Source: Williamsia serinedens | Lineage (GTDB): Bacteria > Actinomycetota > Actinomycetes > Mycobacteriales > Mycobacteriaceae | Length of the DNA stretch: 64,000 bases | Assembly (NCBI RefSeq): GCF_024171725.1 | Contig: NZ_JAMTCG010000002.1 | Span: forward strand, 62,001 to 126,000 | Direction: 5' to 3' | In this document: one piece after another, positions 25,009 through 33,714 of the stretch | Layout of the letters: every line of letters starts with the position of its first letter | Position numbering within the stretch: the stretch's first letter is position 1 | Translations under genes and position numbers: made by a program | The notes under the pieces: model-generated | Told to the model about the DNA's origin: nothing | What the model saw: the letters and a program-made list of their open reading frames with translations, nothing else | Database searches by the model: none

Positions 25009-26072
25009 CGCCGGTCCGTCCCGACACGACGGATCAACCAGATCAGCACGGGCGCACCGAGGAACGCGGTGACGATCCCCGCCGGCAGTTCCGCGGGCGC
25101 GATGACGACACGGCCGACGACGTCGGCGGCGAGGAGCAACACCGGCGCCGCGAGAGCGCTGTAGCCGCAGATCCACCGCCAGTCCGGTCCGGTGAACCAC
25201 CGCACCGCGTGCGGGACCATCAGACCGACGAACCCGATCGGCCCGGCCGCGGCGACGGCCGCTCCCGCGAGCAGTGTCACGGCGACGAGGCCGACGAGTC
25301 GGGTCCGAACGACGTCCTGCCCCATCGCGGCGGCCAGGTCGTCACCGAGCGCCACGGCGTTCAGCGACCGCCCGACCCAGACGCACAGCGCGGCACCGAC
25401 CACCACGAACGGGGTCACGGTCGCGACGACCTCGAGACCACGTCCGTCGAGGGCCCCCGCGTCCCAGAACCGCATCGAGTCGAACGCGCGCGGATTGCGC
25501 AGCCGGACGACGTACCCGATGCCGTCGAGAACGGCACCGATGGCGACACCCGCGAGGAGCAGTCGCACCGGGGTGGCCGCCGACCTCCCCGACATCCCGA
25601 CGAGGTGCACCACGACCATCGCGACCAGGGCGCCGGCGAACGCGAACCAGATGTACCCGGTCACCGACCGGACACCACCGAACGCGACCGCCGACACGAC
25701 GAACAGCCCCGCCCCGGAGTTCACGCCGAGGATCTGCGTGTCGGCCAACGGGTTACGGGTGAGTCCCTGGATCACCGCGCCGCACAGTCCGAGTGCCAAG
25801 CCCACGACGAGACCCAGCAGCGTGCGCGGGACCCGGAGATCGCGCACCACCCAGCCGTCGCCACCGGTGTCGCCCGTCAGTGCGCGCCACACGGTCGCGA
25901 GGTCCGTGTGCTGCGTCCCGATCGCGAGACTCGCGATCACCACCGCGACGAGAGAGACCGCCAGCACGACGGCACCGAGCGCGCGACGACGGCGAGACCG
26001 AGTCCCGACGTCGGTGGGCCGGAGGGTGACGTCGGGCGTCGACAGCTGCGGCTGGGGTGCGGACACGGCCAC
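25005..26072 (-). CDS. fepD: Ferric-siderophore ABC transporter permease (FepD-like)
   Basis: A 355-residue FecCD-family permease. It has the signature RVPRTLLGLVVGLALGLCG, then QGLTRNPLADTQILGVNSGAG, and near the C terminus AGPIGFVGLMVPHAVRW, all diagnostic of siderophore or cobalamin permeases. GTG start at 26072, eight bases after the SIP stop. Partners the FepG-like subunit. No substrate-binding lipoprotein gene is present in this operon, so it must be encoded elsewhere. Confidence 0.95.
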   Translation of the reverse strand: MAVSAPQPQLSTPDVTLRPTDVGTRSRRRRALGAVVLAVSLVAVVIASLAIGTQHTDLATVWRALTGDTGGDGWVVRDLRVPRTLLGLVVGLALGLCGAVIQGLTRNPLADTQILGVNSGAGLFVVSAVAFGGVRSVTGYIWFAFAGALVAMVVVHLVGMSGRSAATPVRLLLAGVAIGAVLDGIGYVVRLRNPRAFDSMRFWDAGALDGRGLEVVATVTPFVVVGAALCVWVGRSLNAVALGDDLAAAMGQDVVRTRLVGLVAVTLLAGAAVAAAGPIGFVGLMVPHAVRWFTGPDWRWICGYSALAAPVLLLAADVVGRVVIAPAELPAGIVTAFLGAPVLIWLIRRVGTDRR

Positions 26073-26080
26073 GTCGGGGG

Positions 26081-26959
26081 CTACAGTCCCGCGCGTTCGA
26101 GCGCGAGGTCGAACTCCTCCGAGGCGATCTTGTCGCCCTTGCCGTCGGCCAGCGCCTGTGTGTAGACGGCGACCAGCTCCTCACCGATCTCGGCGAAGCG
26201 GCGGTCCCAGGCCTCGGAGTCGACGCGCCAGTACCCGACGATGTCGAACTGGTCCGCGGTGAACCCGTGGTCGGTGCGGAGGTGTTTGCGGACCTCGCGC
26301 GTCGCACCGCACTCGCCCGCGTACCAGCAGTAACCCCGTCCCGCCGGGTGCACGAACTCACGGACCCGACGGGGCAGCTCGCTCGCGCACCGGCCGTTGC
26401 CCGAACCCACGACGGGGACGACGTCGACGTCGTCGCGAGCGGGCAGACAGTCGAGGTCGGACGGGTGCAGGACCTCGACGACGGCCGTCGCCCGGGCACC
26501 CACGGGCAGCTCCTCGACGATGCGGGCCAGCGCGGGCAGTCCGGCGAGGTCGGCCACGAGCAGGGACCAGTCGGTCCCGGGGCCCGGTCGATACCAACTG
26601 CGGGCGTGCGCCAGCACCACCTGGTCCCCGATGCGCACGTCGCGCGCGAACGTGGTGGCCGGGCCGTGGTCGTGCAGGACGAAGTCGACGGTGATCTGTC
26701 GCGGTCCCGGTCCGCGACGGCGGACCGTGTAGTTGCGACCGACCGGGGTGCTGTCGACGTCGTGGTAGGCCCAGGTGCCGTCGCGGTACTCCATCGCCCG
26801 CGGCGCCGTGTGCGGCTCGTCGGGCAGGTAGATGCCGACGGCGTCGTCACCGGCATCGGGCAGGCGCAACTCGTCGATCTTCGGCACGTCGAAGACCAGA
26901 CGGCGCAGGCGCGGGGACAGATCGGTCACGGCGACGACGGCGCCGAACACGGTTCCCAT
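26081..26959 (-). CDS. Siderophore-interacting protein, FAD-dependent ferric reductase (ViuB-like)
   Basis: A 292-residue SIP-family protein. The FAD-binding beta-barrel carries GRNYTVRR near residue 74; the middle domain is NAD(P)H-binding-like; the C-terminal signature has WYAGECGATREVRKHLR and GYWR near residue 260. These enzymes reduce or release iron from imported ferric siderophore in the cytoplasm. It is the first gene of the uptake operon (SIP-FepD-FepG-FepC), with an iron-box-like sequence directly before its ATG. Confidence 0.95.
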   Translation of the reverse strand: MGTVFGAVVAVTDLSPRLRRLVFDVPKIDELRLPDAGDDAVGIYLPDEPHTAPRAMEYRDGTWAYHDVDSTPVGRNYTVRRRGPGPRQITVDFVLHDHGPATTFARDVRIGDQVVLAHARSWYRPGPGTDWSLLVADLAGLPALARIVEELPVGARATAVVEVLHPSDLDCLPARDDVDVVPVVGSGNGRCASELPRRVREFVHPAGRGYCWYAGECGATREVRKHLRTDHGFTADQFDIVGYWRVDSEAWDRRFAEIGEELVAVYTQALADGKGDKIASEEFDLALERAGL

Positions 26960-26960
26960 G

Positions 26961-26979
26961 TGAACGAAGGCTACCCTAA
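26961..26979. promoter_or_regulatory. Weak iron-box-like site before the uptake operon
   Basis: On the minus strand TTAGGGTAGCCTTCGTTCA. The left half (TTAGGGTAGCCT) matches the iron-box half-site well, the right half poorly, about 12 of 19 overall. Position directly upstream of the SIP start is right for iron control. Confidence 0.5.
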
Positions 26980-27019
26980 GTTGCCCACCGCACCAGCACC
27001 GTGTCCCGGATACGAAGAA

Positions 27020-27064
27020 CTCCGGCCGAACTGCCGGGTCGGGGGTCTGGCAGTTCGGCCGGAG
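27020..27064. terminator. 16-bp perfect hairpin downstream of fadA2
   Basis: Perfect arms CTCCGGCCGAACTGCC (27020-27035) and its complement (27049-27064), 13-base loop. There is no T-run beside the stem. It lies between the end of the acetyltransferase gene and the SIP promoter, so it probably ends transcription from the right. Confidence 0.7.
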
Positions 27065-27160
27065 CCATACGGGATATCGCCGACCCCCGTCGGAGCGTTA
27101 CACAGCAGAAGGAAACTTTTTTTCACCGCTGTGACCTGCACCGACGGGGTCGGCAGAGAG

Positions 27161-28525
27161 TCAGCCCTCGATGATCGCGGTGACGCCCTGACCGCCCGCG
27201 GCGCAGATCGACACCAGTGCGCGGCCGCCGCCGTTCTCGTGGAGCAGCTTCGCGGTCTGGGCGACGATGCGACCGCCGGTCGCGGCGAACGGGTGACCTG
27301 CCGCGAGCGACGAGCCCTTCACGTTCAGCTTGCTGCGGTCGATCGACCCGAGCGCACCGTCGAGGCCGAGGCGGCCCTTGCAGTAGTCCTCCGACTCGAA
27401 GGCCGCGAGCGTGCACAGCACGACCGACGCGAACGCCTCGTGGATCTCGTAGAAGTCGAAGTCCTGCAGCGTCAGGCCGTTGCGCTCGAGCAGACGCGGG
27501 ATCGCGTAGGTCGGTGCCATCAGCAGGCCGTCGGGGCCGTTGACGTAGTCGACCGCGGCGGTCTCGACGTCCACGAGGTGCGCGAGCACCGGCAGCTTCT
27601 TCTCGGCGGCCCACTCGTCGCTCGACAGCAGGACGGTCGACGCACCGTCGGTGAGCGGGGTCGAGTTGCCGGCGGTCATGGTGGCGTCGCCGAGCCCGAC
27701 ACCGAAGACCGGCTTGAGCTTGGCGAGCTTCTCGACCGAGCTGTCCGCGCGCAGGTTCTCGTCGCGGGTGAGGCCGAGGAACGGGGTGATCAGGTCGTCG
27801 AAGAAGCCCTCGTCGTACGCCTTCGCCATGTTCTGGTGGCTGGCCGCGGCGAGCGCGTCCTGGTCGGCACGCGAGATGCCGAACTCCTTGGCCGTGATGG
27901 CGGCGTGCTCACCCATCGACATGCCGGTGCGCGGCTCGCCGTTCTTGGGGATGTCGATGCCGAGCTTCGGCAGCAGCGCGAGGACGCCACGGACGCGATC
28001 GGCGGTGCTCTTGGCGCGGTTCACCTCGAGCAGTGCGCGACGCAGCGGCTCGGAGACACCGATCGGCGCGTCGGAGGTGGTGTCGACGCCACCGCCGATG
28101 CCGGCCTCGAACTTCCCGGTGGCGATCCCGTCGGCGACGAGCGAGACGGCCGAGAGGCCGGTGCCACAGGCGTGCTGGATGTCGATGGCCGGGGTGTACG
28201 GCGACAGCGCCGACCCGAGCACCGACTCACGGATCAGGTTGAAGTCACGCGAGTGCTTCAGGACCGCGCCGCCCGCGACGAGACCGAGGCGCTCGTCCTG
28301 CAGGCTGAAACGGCTGACCAGACCGTCGAGGGCCGCGGTGAACATGTCCTGGTTGCTCGCCGTCGCGTAGGACTTGTCCTGACGCGCGAACGGGATCCGG
28401 TTGCCACCGACGATGGCGACCGGGCGGAGCGACTTCGCGCCGGACCCCTTCGCGGAGGACTTCGACGAGCTGGAGCGCGGCTTGGGCGCGCTGGTCGTGG
28501 AGCGGGCGTTGGATGTGGTTGCCAC
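27161..28525 (-). CDS. fadA2: Acetyl-CoA acetyltransferase / thiolase (FadA2-like)
   Basis: A 454-residue thiolase from GTG 28525 (VATTSNARS); the open frame continues upstream to 28732 but crosses the palindromic promoter. Residues 1-30 are a Ser/Lys-rich lead not usual for thiolases. The catalytic Cys is in IQHACGTGLSAV near residue 122, and the C-terminal motifs are NVKGSSLAAGHPFAATGGR (His) and SICAAGGQG (Cys). It catalyses thiolytic cleavage or condensation of acyl-CoA in fatty acid metabolism. It is divergent from fabG4-htdX with a shared palindrome, the arrangement I recall for Rv0243/Rv0242c/Rv0241c in M. tuberculosis. Confidence 0.9.
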   Translation of the reverse strand: MATTSNARSTTSAPKPRSSSSKSSAKGSGAKSLRPVAIVGGNRIPFARQDKSYATASNQDMFTAALDGLVSRFSLQDERLGLVAGGAVLKHSRDFNLIRESVLGSALSPYTPAIDIQHACGTGLSAVSLVADGIATGKFEAGIGGGVDTTSDAPIGVSEPLRRALLEVNRAKSTADRVRGVLALLPKLGIDIPKNGEPRTGMSMGEHAAITAKEFGISRADQDALAAASHQNMAKAYDEGFFDDLITPFLGLTRDENLRADSSVEKLAKLKPVFGVGLGDATMTAGNSTPLTDGASTVLLSSDEWAAEKKLPVLAHLVDVETAAVDYVNGPDGLLMAPTYAIPRLLERNGLTLQDFDFYEIHEAFASVVLCTLAAFESEDYCKGRLGLDGALGSIDRSKLNVKGSSLAAGHPFAATGGRIVAQTAKLLHENGGGRALVSICAAGGQGVTAIIEG

Positions 28526-28565
28526 AGCGGATCTCCCCGGGAGTCGTTCGGACCTTTGGAGTATT

Positions 28566-28581
28566 CTTACTCGCGAGTAAG
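28566..28581. promoter_or_regulatory. Operator palindrome in fadA2/fabG4 divergent promoter
   Basis: Perfect 16-base palindrome CTTACTCGCGAGTAAG, midway between the divergent starts at 28525 and 28668. The same CTTAC-N6-GTAAG design occurs at 37851-37866 before a TetR gene. Confidence 0.75.
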
Positions 28582-28667
28582 TTACTTGTCGAACCTCGAA
28601 CGCCTCGCACGCGGTGCCACGCGCGATCGCATCGGTGCGAGTCACACCCGGTAAAGGAGCAACTCCC

Positions 28668-30026
28668 GTGTCAGCCAACGCAGGCCTGTACTCGCAGTTC
28701 GTCCACTCGCTGCCCGGATCGTTCATCGCCAAGCAGGCCGGCCTCCCCGTCCCGCCGACCCTCCGCCGCTACAAGCCGTCCGAGCCGCCGCTGCCCGGCC
28801 CGGTGCTGCTCGGTGGCCAGGGGCGTCTGGTGGAGCCGCTGCGCGAGATCCTCTCGACCGACGACTACGAGCTGATCTCCAACAACACCTCCGGCCGCGG
28901 CGCGGACAAGCTCGGCGGCATCGTCTTCGACGCCACCGGCATCACCACCCCGGCCGAGCTGGAGCAGCTCTTCGAGTTCTTCAACCCGATCATGCGGTCG
29001 GTCGCGCCCTGCGCCCGCTTCCTGGTCATCGGCACGACGCCGGAGTTGGTGAAGGACCCGTCCGAGCACGTCGCCCAGCGCGCGCTCGAGGGCTTCACCC
29101 GATCGCTGGCCAAGGAGGCCCAGCGCGGCGCCACGGCGCAGCTCGTCTACGTCGCACCCGACGCCCCGACCGGCCTGAAGGGCCTGGAGTCGACGGTGCG
29201 CTTCGTGCTGTCGGCCAAGTCGGCGTTCGTCGACGCCCAGGTCATCCGCGTCGGCACCGGTGACGCCACCGCGCCCGCCGACTGGGACAAGCCGCTCGAG
29301 GGCAAGGTCGCCGTCGTGACCGGCGCCGCCCGCGGCATCGGCGCCACCATCGCCGAGGTCCTGGCCCGCGACGGTGCGCACGTGATCGTCGCCGACATCC
29401 CGGCCGCCGGTGAGGCGCTGTCGAAGACGGCCAACAAGGTCAACGGCACCGCCTTCCCGATCGACGTCACCGCCCCCGACGCCGGCACCAAGCTCGCCGA
29501 GCACGTCAAGGAGCGCCACGGCGGCCTCGACATCATCGTCAACAACGCCGGCATCACGCGCGACAAGCTGCTCGCGAACATGGACGCCGGACGCTGGAAC
29601 TCTGTCATCGCGGTGAACCTGATCGCGCCGCAGAAGCTGGTCGAGGACCTCGTGGCCGCCGACGCGCTCAACAAGGGCGGCGCCGTCATCGACGTCTCGT
29701 CGATCGCGGGCATCGCGGGCAACCGCGGCCAGACGAACTACGGCGCCTCCAAGGCCGGTGTCATCGGTCTCGTCGACACCTACGCGCCGATCCTCGGCGA
29801 GAAGGGCATCACCATCAACGCGGTGGCGCCGGGCTTCATCGAGACACAGATGACCGCGGCCATCCCGCTGGCCACCCGAGAGGGCGGCCGCCTGCTCAGC
29901 ACGCTGCAGCAGGGTGGTCAGACCGTCGACGTCGCCGAGACCGTCGCGTACTTCGCCAACCCCGCGTCGTCCGCGGTGACCGGCAACGTCGTGCGTGTCT
30001 GCGGCCAGGCCATGCTGGGGGCGTGA
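28668..30026 (+). CDS. fabG4: 3-oxoacyl-(acyl carrier protein/CoA) reductase, long FabG4 type
   Basis: A 452-residue SDR from GTG 28668, with AAAGGAGC at 28653-28660 as ribosome binding site. Length matches the high-molecular-weight FabG4 class: an N-terminal flavodoxin-like half (to about 205), then an SDR half with TGAARGIGA near 222, NNAG near 292 and the YGASK catalytic pair near 362. It reduces 3-oxoacyl thioesters to 3-hydroxyacyl. The next gene, a MaoC-type dehydratase, starts one base after its stop, giving a reductase-dehydratase pair next to a thiolase. Confidence 0.95.
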   Translation: MSANAGLYSQFVHSLPGSFIAKQAGLPVPPTLRRYKPSEPPLPGPVLLGGQGRLVEPLREILSTDDYELISNNTSGRGADKLGGIVFDATGITTPAELEQLFEFFNPIMRSVAPCARFLVIGTTPELVKDPSEHVAQRALEGFTRSLAKEAQRGATAQLVYVAPDAPTGLKGLESTVRFVLSAKSAFVDAQVIRVGTGDATAPADWDKPLEGKVAVVTGAARGIGATIAEVLARDGAHVIVADIPAAGEALSKTANKVNGTAFPIDVTAPDAGTKLAEHVKERHGGLDIIVNNAGITRDKLLANMDAGRWNSVIAVNLIAPQKLVEDLVAADALNKGGAVIDVSSIAGIAGNRGQTNYGASKAGVIGLVDTYAPILGEKGITINAVAPGFIETQMTAAIPLATREGGRLLSTLQQGGQTVDVAETVAYFANPASSAVTGNVVRVCGQAMLGA

Positions 30027-30027
30027 C

Positions 30028-30906
30028 GTGGCGACCGTCGCACTGAAGTCGCTGCCCGCGACCACCGACGTCTACCGCAGCGCCGTCATCGGGATGCTCC
30101 CCGGTGTCGGCAAGGCGGGATCGGTGTCCGCCGACGCGCAGCTGCCCGACACCACCTACACGGTGTCGGACCTGCGCACCGACCCCGAGCAGCTGCACCA
30201 GTACTGCCTCGCGACCGGGATGCAGTACGGGCGGTACCTGCCGCTGACGTTCCCGTTCGTGGCGCAGTTCCCGCTGATGATGCAGACGATGGTCGCGCGG
30301 GCGTTCCCCTTCGGCGCGGTCGGCTCGGTGCACCTGGAGAACCGCATCCACCGCATCCGGCCGATCGAACTCGGTGAGCCGCTGTCGGTGGCCACGCACG
30401 CGGAGAACCTCCGCGAGCACCGCAAGGGGATGCTCGTCGACATCGTCAGCGAGATCCGCGTCGGCAACGAGCTCGTGACGGAGCAGACCGCGACACTGCT
30501 CAAGCAGCAGAGGACGAGCCTGTCGGGCGGGCCGAAGTCGACCCCGCCGCGCGATCACCGACCGCCCGCCCCCGACGCCGCACTGCGCGTCGACCTTGGC
30601 CGGATCCGCTCGTACGCGGCGGCCAGCGGCGATCGCAATCCGATCCACATGGCGAACCTGACCGCGAAGGCGTTCGGGTTCCCGCGGGCCATCGCCCACG
30701 GCATGTGGACCGCGGCGGCGGCGCTGGCGAACGTCGAGCCGCATCTGCCCGACGACGTCACCTACGTGGCGAAGTTCGGCAAGCCGATCCTGCTGCCTGC
30801 CACGGTGAACGCCTACGTCGACGCCGTCGACGGCGGCTGGGACGTCTCGGTGCTCAACCGCACCAAGGGGTACCCGCACCTCACGGGAACGCTGCGCGGC
30901 GCCTGA
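30028..30906 (+). CDS. htdX: MaoC-type 3-hydroxyacyl dehydratase (HtdX-like)
   Basis: A 292-residue double-hotdog protein from GTG 30028, one base after the fabG4 stop. The C-terminal hotdog carries the hydratase-2 motif: YAAASGDRNPIH then AFGFPRAIAHGMWT (residues about 195-230), with the Asp and His catalytic pair. The N-terminal hotdog lacks it. It interconverts 3-hydroxyacyl and 2-enoyl thioesters, after FabG4 in the same operon. Followed by a strong hairpin at 30930-30963. Confidence 0.9.
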   Translation: MATVALKSLPATTDVYRSAVIGMLPGVGKAGSVSADAQLPDTTYTVSDLRTDPEQLHQYCLATGMQYGRYLPLTFPFVAQFPLMMQTMVARAFPFGAVGSVHLENRIHRIRPIELGEPLSVATHAENLREHRKGMLVDIVSEIRVGNELVTEQTATLLKQQRTSLSGGPKSTPPRDHRPPAPDAALRVDLGRIRSYAAASGDRNPIHMANLTAKAFGFPRAIAHGMWTAAAALANVEPHLPDDVTYVAKFGKPILLPATVNAYVDAVDGGWDVSVLNRTKGYPHLTGTLRGA

Positions 30907-30929
30907 TCCTCTCCGGCCCCGACCGACCG

Positions 30930-30963
30930 CCGGCCGCCCCGCTCTCCCGAGCAGGGCGGCCGG
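30930..30963. terminator. Hairpin terminator after htdX
   Basis: Arms CCGGCCGCCC (30930-30939) and GGGCGGCCGG (30954-30963), 14-base loop, 24 bases after the stop. No T-run. Confidence 0.7.
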
Positions 30964-30982
30964 TGTCGTTGCGGCCTCGTCG

Positions 30983-31085
30983 CGCTCCGGATTCAGAGTT
31001 CCCGCTCCGGTTCCGGGGTTCCCGCTCCGGTTGTTCGAGGACGCTCCGGATATATCGGGAGCGTCCTCGAATAAGCGGAGCGTGC
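30983..31085. repeat. 20-nt tandem repeat with terminal hairpin, copy 1
   Basis: CGCTCCGG begins at 30983, 31003, 31023 and 31042, a period of 20, 20 and 19. The last unit runs into an inverted repeat, TTCGAGGACGCTCC (31034-31047) against 31058-31071, followed by an inverted GGAGCG unit. Copy 2 at 62623-62766 has the same organisation. The rest of the 390-base gap (30907-31296) holds the htdX terminator and, from about 31090, presumably the promoter of the next gene; I see no clear -35/-10. Confidence 0.85.
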
Positions 31086-31296
31086 GGGCTGAGTCGCCCG
31101 GCAGGTGGAGCGGGGACACAAGGGATGGAGCGCCCTCCCCGCAGGTGAAGCGCCACGCGGGGCGACGCCGTGTGATCGACTCCGCCACCAGTGATCCGCG
31201 TCACGTGCGTCGAACCGTGCAATCTGCACGCCCGCCTCGACTACACACATGACGACGAGGTGAGAGCGACTCGCCTCGTGGCGAGAGGAGAACGAC

Positions 31297-31860
31297 ATGG
31301 CAGACGCAGCCGACAAGGCCGAGAACCTGGTCGACAAGGCGAAGGACGCCGTCTCGGACGCCGCCGACACCGCCAAGGACAAGGCCCAGGACGTGGCGGA
31401 CTCCGCCAAGGACGCCGCCGACACCGCGAAGGACAAGGCCCAGGAGGCCGGGGGTGAGGCGAAGAAGGCCGCAGGCGATGCCACCGGCGACTCGGATCTG
31501 AAGGCCGAGGGGTCCGCCGACAAGGCGAAGGCGCAGACGAAGCAGGCCGCGGACAAGGCCGGAGACGCCGCCGAGGACGTCGCCGGCAAGGCCAAGGAGG
31601 CCGCGAGCTCCGTCGCCGACCAGGCCAAAGAGGTCGCCGACACCACCAAGGGCGCTGTCTCCGACGCCAAGGAGCAGGCCAAGGAGGTCGCCGAGGGTGC
31701 GAAGAAGGAGGCCCAGCAGACGGTCTCCCAGATCCGCAGCACCGTCGAGGACATCGACAGCCGCGACGTCCAGAAGGCCGCGCAGAACCCCGCGGTGATC
31801 GGTGCGATCGTCGCCGCCGTCATCGCGGCGATCGCGATCGTCGTCGCGCGCCGACGCTGA
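31297..31860 (+). CDS. CsbD/LEA-like repetitive helical protein with C-terminal membrane anchor
   Basis: A 187-residue protein dominated by Lys/Ala/Asp 11-residue-type repeats (ADKAKDAV, ADTAKDKAQ, ADSAKDAA) like late-embryogenesis-abundant and apolipoprotein-like amphipathic helices. A CsbD-like core lies near residues 57-80 (GDATGDSDLKAEGSADKAK). The last 22 residues are a membrane segment (VIGAIVAAVIAAIAIVVARRR) with a basic end, so the helices probably lie on the cytoplasmic face. ATG at 31297 after GAGAGGAG. Expected role: stress or desiccation protection; not shown. Confidence 0.85.
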   Translation: MADAADKAENLVDKAKDAVSDAADTAKDKAQDVADSAKDAADTAKDKAQEAGGEAKKAAGDATGDSDLKAEGSADKAKAQTKQAADKAGDAAEDVAGKAKEAASSVADQAKEVADTTKGAVSDAKEQAKEVAEGAKKEAQQTVSQIRSTVEDIDSRDVQKAAQNPAVIGAIVAAVIAAIAIVVARRR

Positions 31861-31872
31861 CACACACGTCCC

Positions 31873-31908
31873 CTGTGGCCGGTCATCCCGTGTGGTGACC
31901 GGCCACAG
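31873..31908. terminator. Hairpin terminator after the CsbD-like gene
   Basis: Perfect 13-bp arms CTGTGGCCGGTCA (31873-31885) and complement (31896-31908), 10-base loop, 12 bases after the stop. Confidence 0.75.
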
Positions 31909-31950
31909 TCGTGCTGCGGCCCGTCATCCCCGCTCCTAGGGTCGTAGCCG

Positions 31951-32859
31951 ATGGACGCGACGCTGACCGTGACGATCCCGGCGCACGACGCCGCACGCAC
32001 CGTCGCCACCGCCATCCGCAGCACGGCACGGTCCCTCCCCTCCGACGGCCGGATCCTCGTCCTCGACGACGCCAGCACCGACGACACCGCCGCGGCCGTG
32101 TCGTCGATGGCCGCCACCGATCCGCGGATCCGCCTGATCTCCAACCCCGGATCACCGCTCGGCGTCGCAGGTGCGGCCAACGCGCTTCTCGACGAGGTGG
32201 ACACCACCTGGGTGGCGCGGATCGACGCCGACGACATCTCCCTCCCCGGCCGCATCGGTCGATCGATGCGCACGCTCGCCGACGGTGACGCGGAACTCGT
32301 CGCCATGAGCGGATGGTTCTACGGACCGTCGCGATGGGCGGTCGAGCCGGTGCCCATGCTCTCCGCCGACCCCGAATCGGTGCGGTGGGAGCTCCTGCTG
32401 AACTGCCCGTTCATCCACTCCGGGACCGCGGCCACCACTGCCGCGATGCGGTCGGTCGGCGGGTACCGGGCCGTGCCGTCCGAGGACTGGGACCTCTACA
32501 TGCGTCTGGCCCTCGACGGTGGACGCCTACGCCGGCTGGCGCGCCCGGGCGTGCTCTACCGACGGTCCCCGGGACAGATGTCGGCGCAGCAGGGCTGGAA
32601 GACGGCGATCGGACGGGACGGCACCACCGCCGACACGCACCGCCGTCTCTGCGCGGAGGTGGTCGGGCGCGAGTTCTCGGCCTACCCCGCCCTGTGCGGA
32701 CCGGGCGCGACCCCGGAGCAGGTCGCCGACGCACGCGAACTGATCCGTCTCGCCGGCGACGCGGCGGTAGGGTTCCCCCACGCACAACGCTTCTCGCTGA
32801 AGGTCACCGTCGGCGGTCTCGGCAAGCGACTCGACGGGTGGTACGGCAGCGATGGGTGA
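31951..32859 (+). CDS. Family 2 glycosyltransferase
   Basis: A 302-residue GT-A enzyme. The nucleotide-binding start is TVTIPAHDAARTV and LVLDDASTDDT; the metal-binding motif is RIDADD near residue 91; the acceptor-side ED motif is PSEDWDLYMRLA near 175. No membrane helix is visible, so it acts in the cytoplasm, probably adding one sugar to an envelope or small-molecule acceptor. Its 3' end overlaps an AraC-type gene by 8 bases, which is an unusual partner. Sugar and acceptor are unknown. Confidence 0.85.
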   Translation: MDATLTVTIPAHDAARTVATAIRSTARSLPSDGRILVLDDASTDDTAAAVSSMAATDPRIRLISNPGSPLGVAGAANALLDEVDTTWVARIDADDISLPGRIGRSMRTLADGDAELVAMSGWFYGPSRWAVEPVPMLSADPESVRWELLLNCPFIHSGTAATTAAMRSVGGYRAVPSEDWDLYMRLALDGGRLRRLARPGVLYRRSPGQMSAQQGWKTAIGRDGTTADTHRRLCAEVVGREFSAYPALCGPGATPEQVADARELIRLAGDAAVGFPHAQRFSLKVTVGGLGKRLDGWYGSDG

Positions 32860-33280
32860 CGACGTCCGGACCCTGACGCACCTGCGCAGGGCGCGTGACC
32901 TGATGGATCGGGAGTACGCGCGGCCGCTCGACGTCCCGACGATCGCCGCCCGCGCGTTCATGTCGCCGGCGCACTTCTCCCGTCGGTTCACGGCCGCCTA
33001 CGGCGAGACGCCGTACAGCTATCTGATGACCCGGCGGGTCGAGCGGGCGATGGCGCTGCTGCGCGCCGGATGGAGTGTCACGGACACGTGCATGGCCGTC
33101 GGGTGCACGTCGCTCGGTTCCTTCAGCGCGCGCTTCCGCGCGATCACCGGCGAGACCCCCACCGCCTATCGCGCTCGTGACCACTCCGCGGTGGCGGCCA
33201 TGCCGAGCTGTCTGGTGCGCGTCGCGTGTCGCCCCATGTCGAGCAGATCTCGAGAAGGATCGGTGGCCGGCGGTCGGTAA
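32852..33280 (+). CDS. AraC family regulator (DNA-binding domain only)
   Basis: A 142-residue protein consisting of the two helix-turn-helix repeats of AraC/XylS: DVPTIAARAFMSPAHFSRRF near residue 28 and SVTDTCMAVGCTSLGSFSARFRAITGETP near 75. No sensor domain. A 30-residue basic tail follows. Short AraC proteins of this type are often next to a VOC-domain gene, as here (33291). The start at 32852 overlaps the GT2 gene. Confidence 0.85.
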   Translation: MGDDVRTLTHLRRARDLMDREYARPLDVPTIAARAFMSPAHFSRRFTAAYGETPYSYLMTRRVERAMALLRAGWSVTDTCMAVGCTSLGSFSARFRAITGETPTAYRARDHSAVAAMPSCLVRVACRPMSSRSREGSVAGGR

Positions 33281-33290
33281 CTTTCCGGCC

Positions 33291-33701
33291 ATGACGCTCA
33301 CCCTCGCCTTCACCCACCTCACCGTGCACGATGTCGACGCCGCGCTGGCGTTCTACCGCGACGCACTCGGCCTGACCGTGCTGAACGACGTGTCGGCAGG
33401 GGGCGGACGGTGGGTCACCGTCGCCTCCGAGCAACAGCCCGGGGTCACGGTGGTCCTGTCCACCCCGGAGTCCGGCCGGGGACCCGACGACGCCGGCGCG
33501 CTGCAGGAGTTGTTGGCCAAGGGATCCCTGCCGATGATCGGTTTCACCACCGACGACCTCGACGGCCTCTTCGAGCGCGTCGCCGCGTCCGGCGCGGAGG
33601 TGCTGCAGGAGCCGATGGACCAGCCGTGGGGTCCCCGCGACTGCGCGTTCCGCGACCCGTCGGGCACGACGGTGCGGGTCTCGGCGACGCCCGCGGCCTG
33701 A
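33291..33701 (+). CDS. VOC (glyoxalase/bleomycin-resistance fold) protein
   Basis: A 136-residue single VOC-fold protein, ATG at 33291, 10 bases after the AraC stop. Typical segments: HLTVHDVDAALAFYRDALGL at the start of the first beta-alpha unit, and the second half IGFTTDDLDGLFERVAASGAEV ... FRDPSGTTVRV. Members are lyases, dioxygenases or antibiotic-binding proteins; the substrate cannot be read. Probably regulated by the neighbouring AraC protein. Confidence 0.85.
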   Translation: MTLTLAFTHLTVHDVDAALAFYRDALGLTVLNDVSAGGGRWVTVASEQQPGVTVVLSTPESGRGPDDAGALQELLAKGSLPMIGFTTDDLDGLFERVAASGAEVLQEPMDQPWGPRDCAFRDPSGTTVRVSATPAA

Positions 33702-33714
33702 CGTCGGAACCGAC

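Noticed and set aside
23787-26000. Plus-strand open frames opposite the uptake operon
   Set aside because: Antisense to FepC/FepG/FepD, whose family signatures are clear.
27107-27125. T-run (seven T) as a rho-independent terminator for a plus-strand gene
   Set aside because: No stem directly before it on the plus strand and no plus-strand gene upstream; likely incidental.
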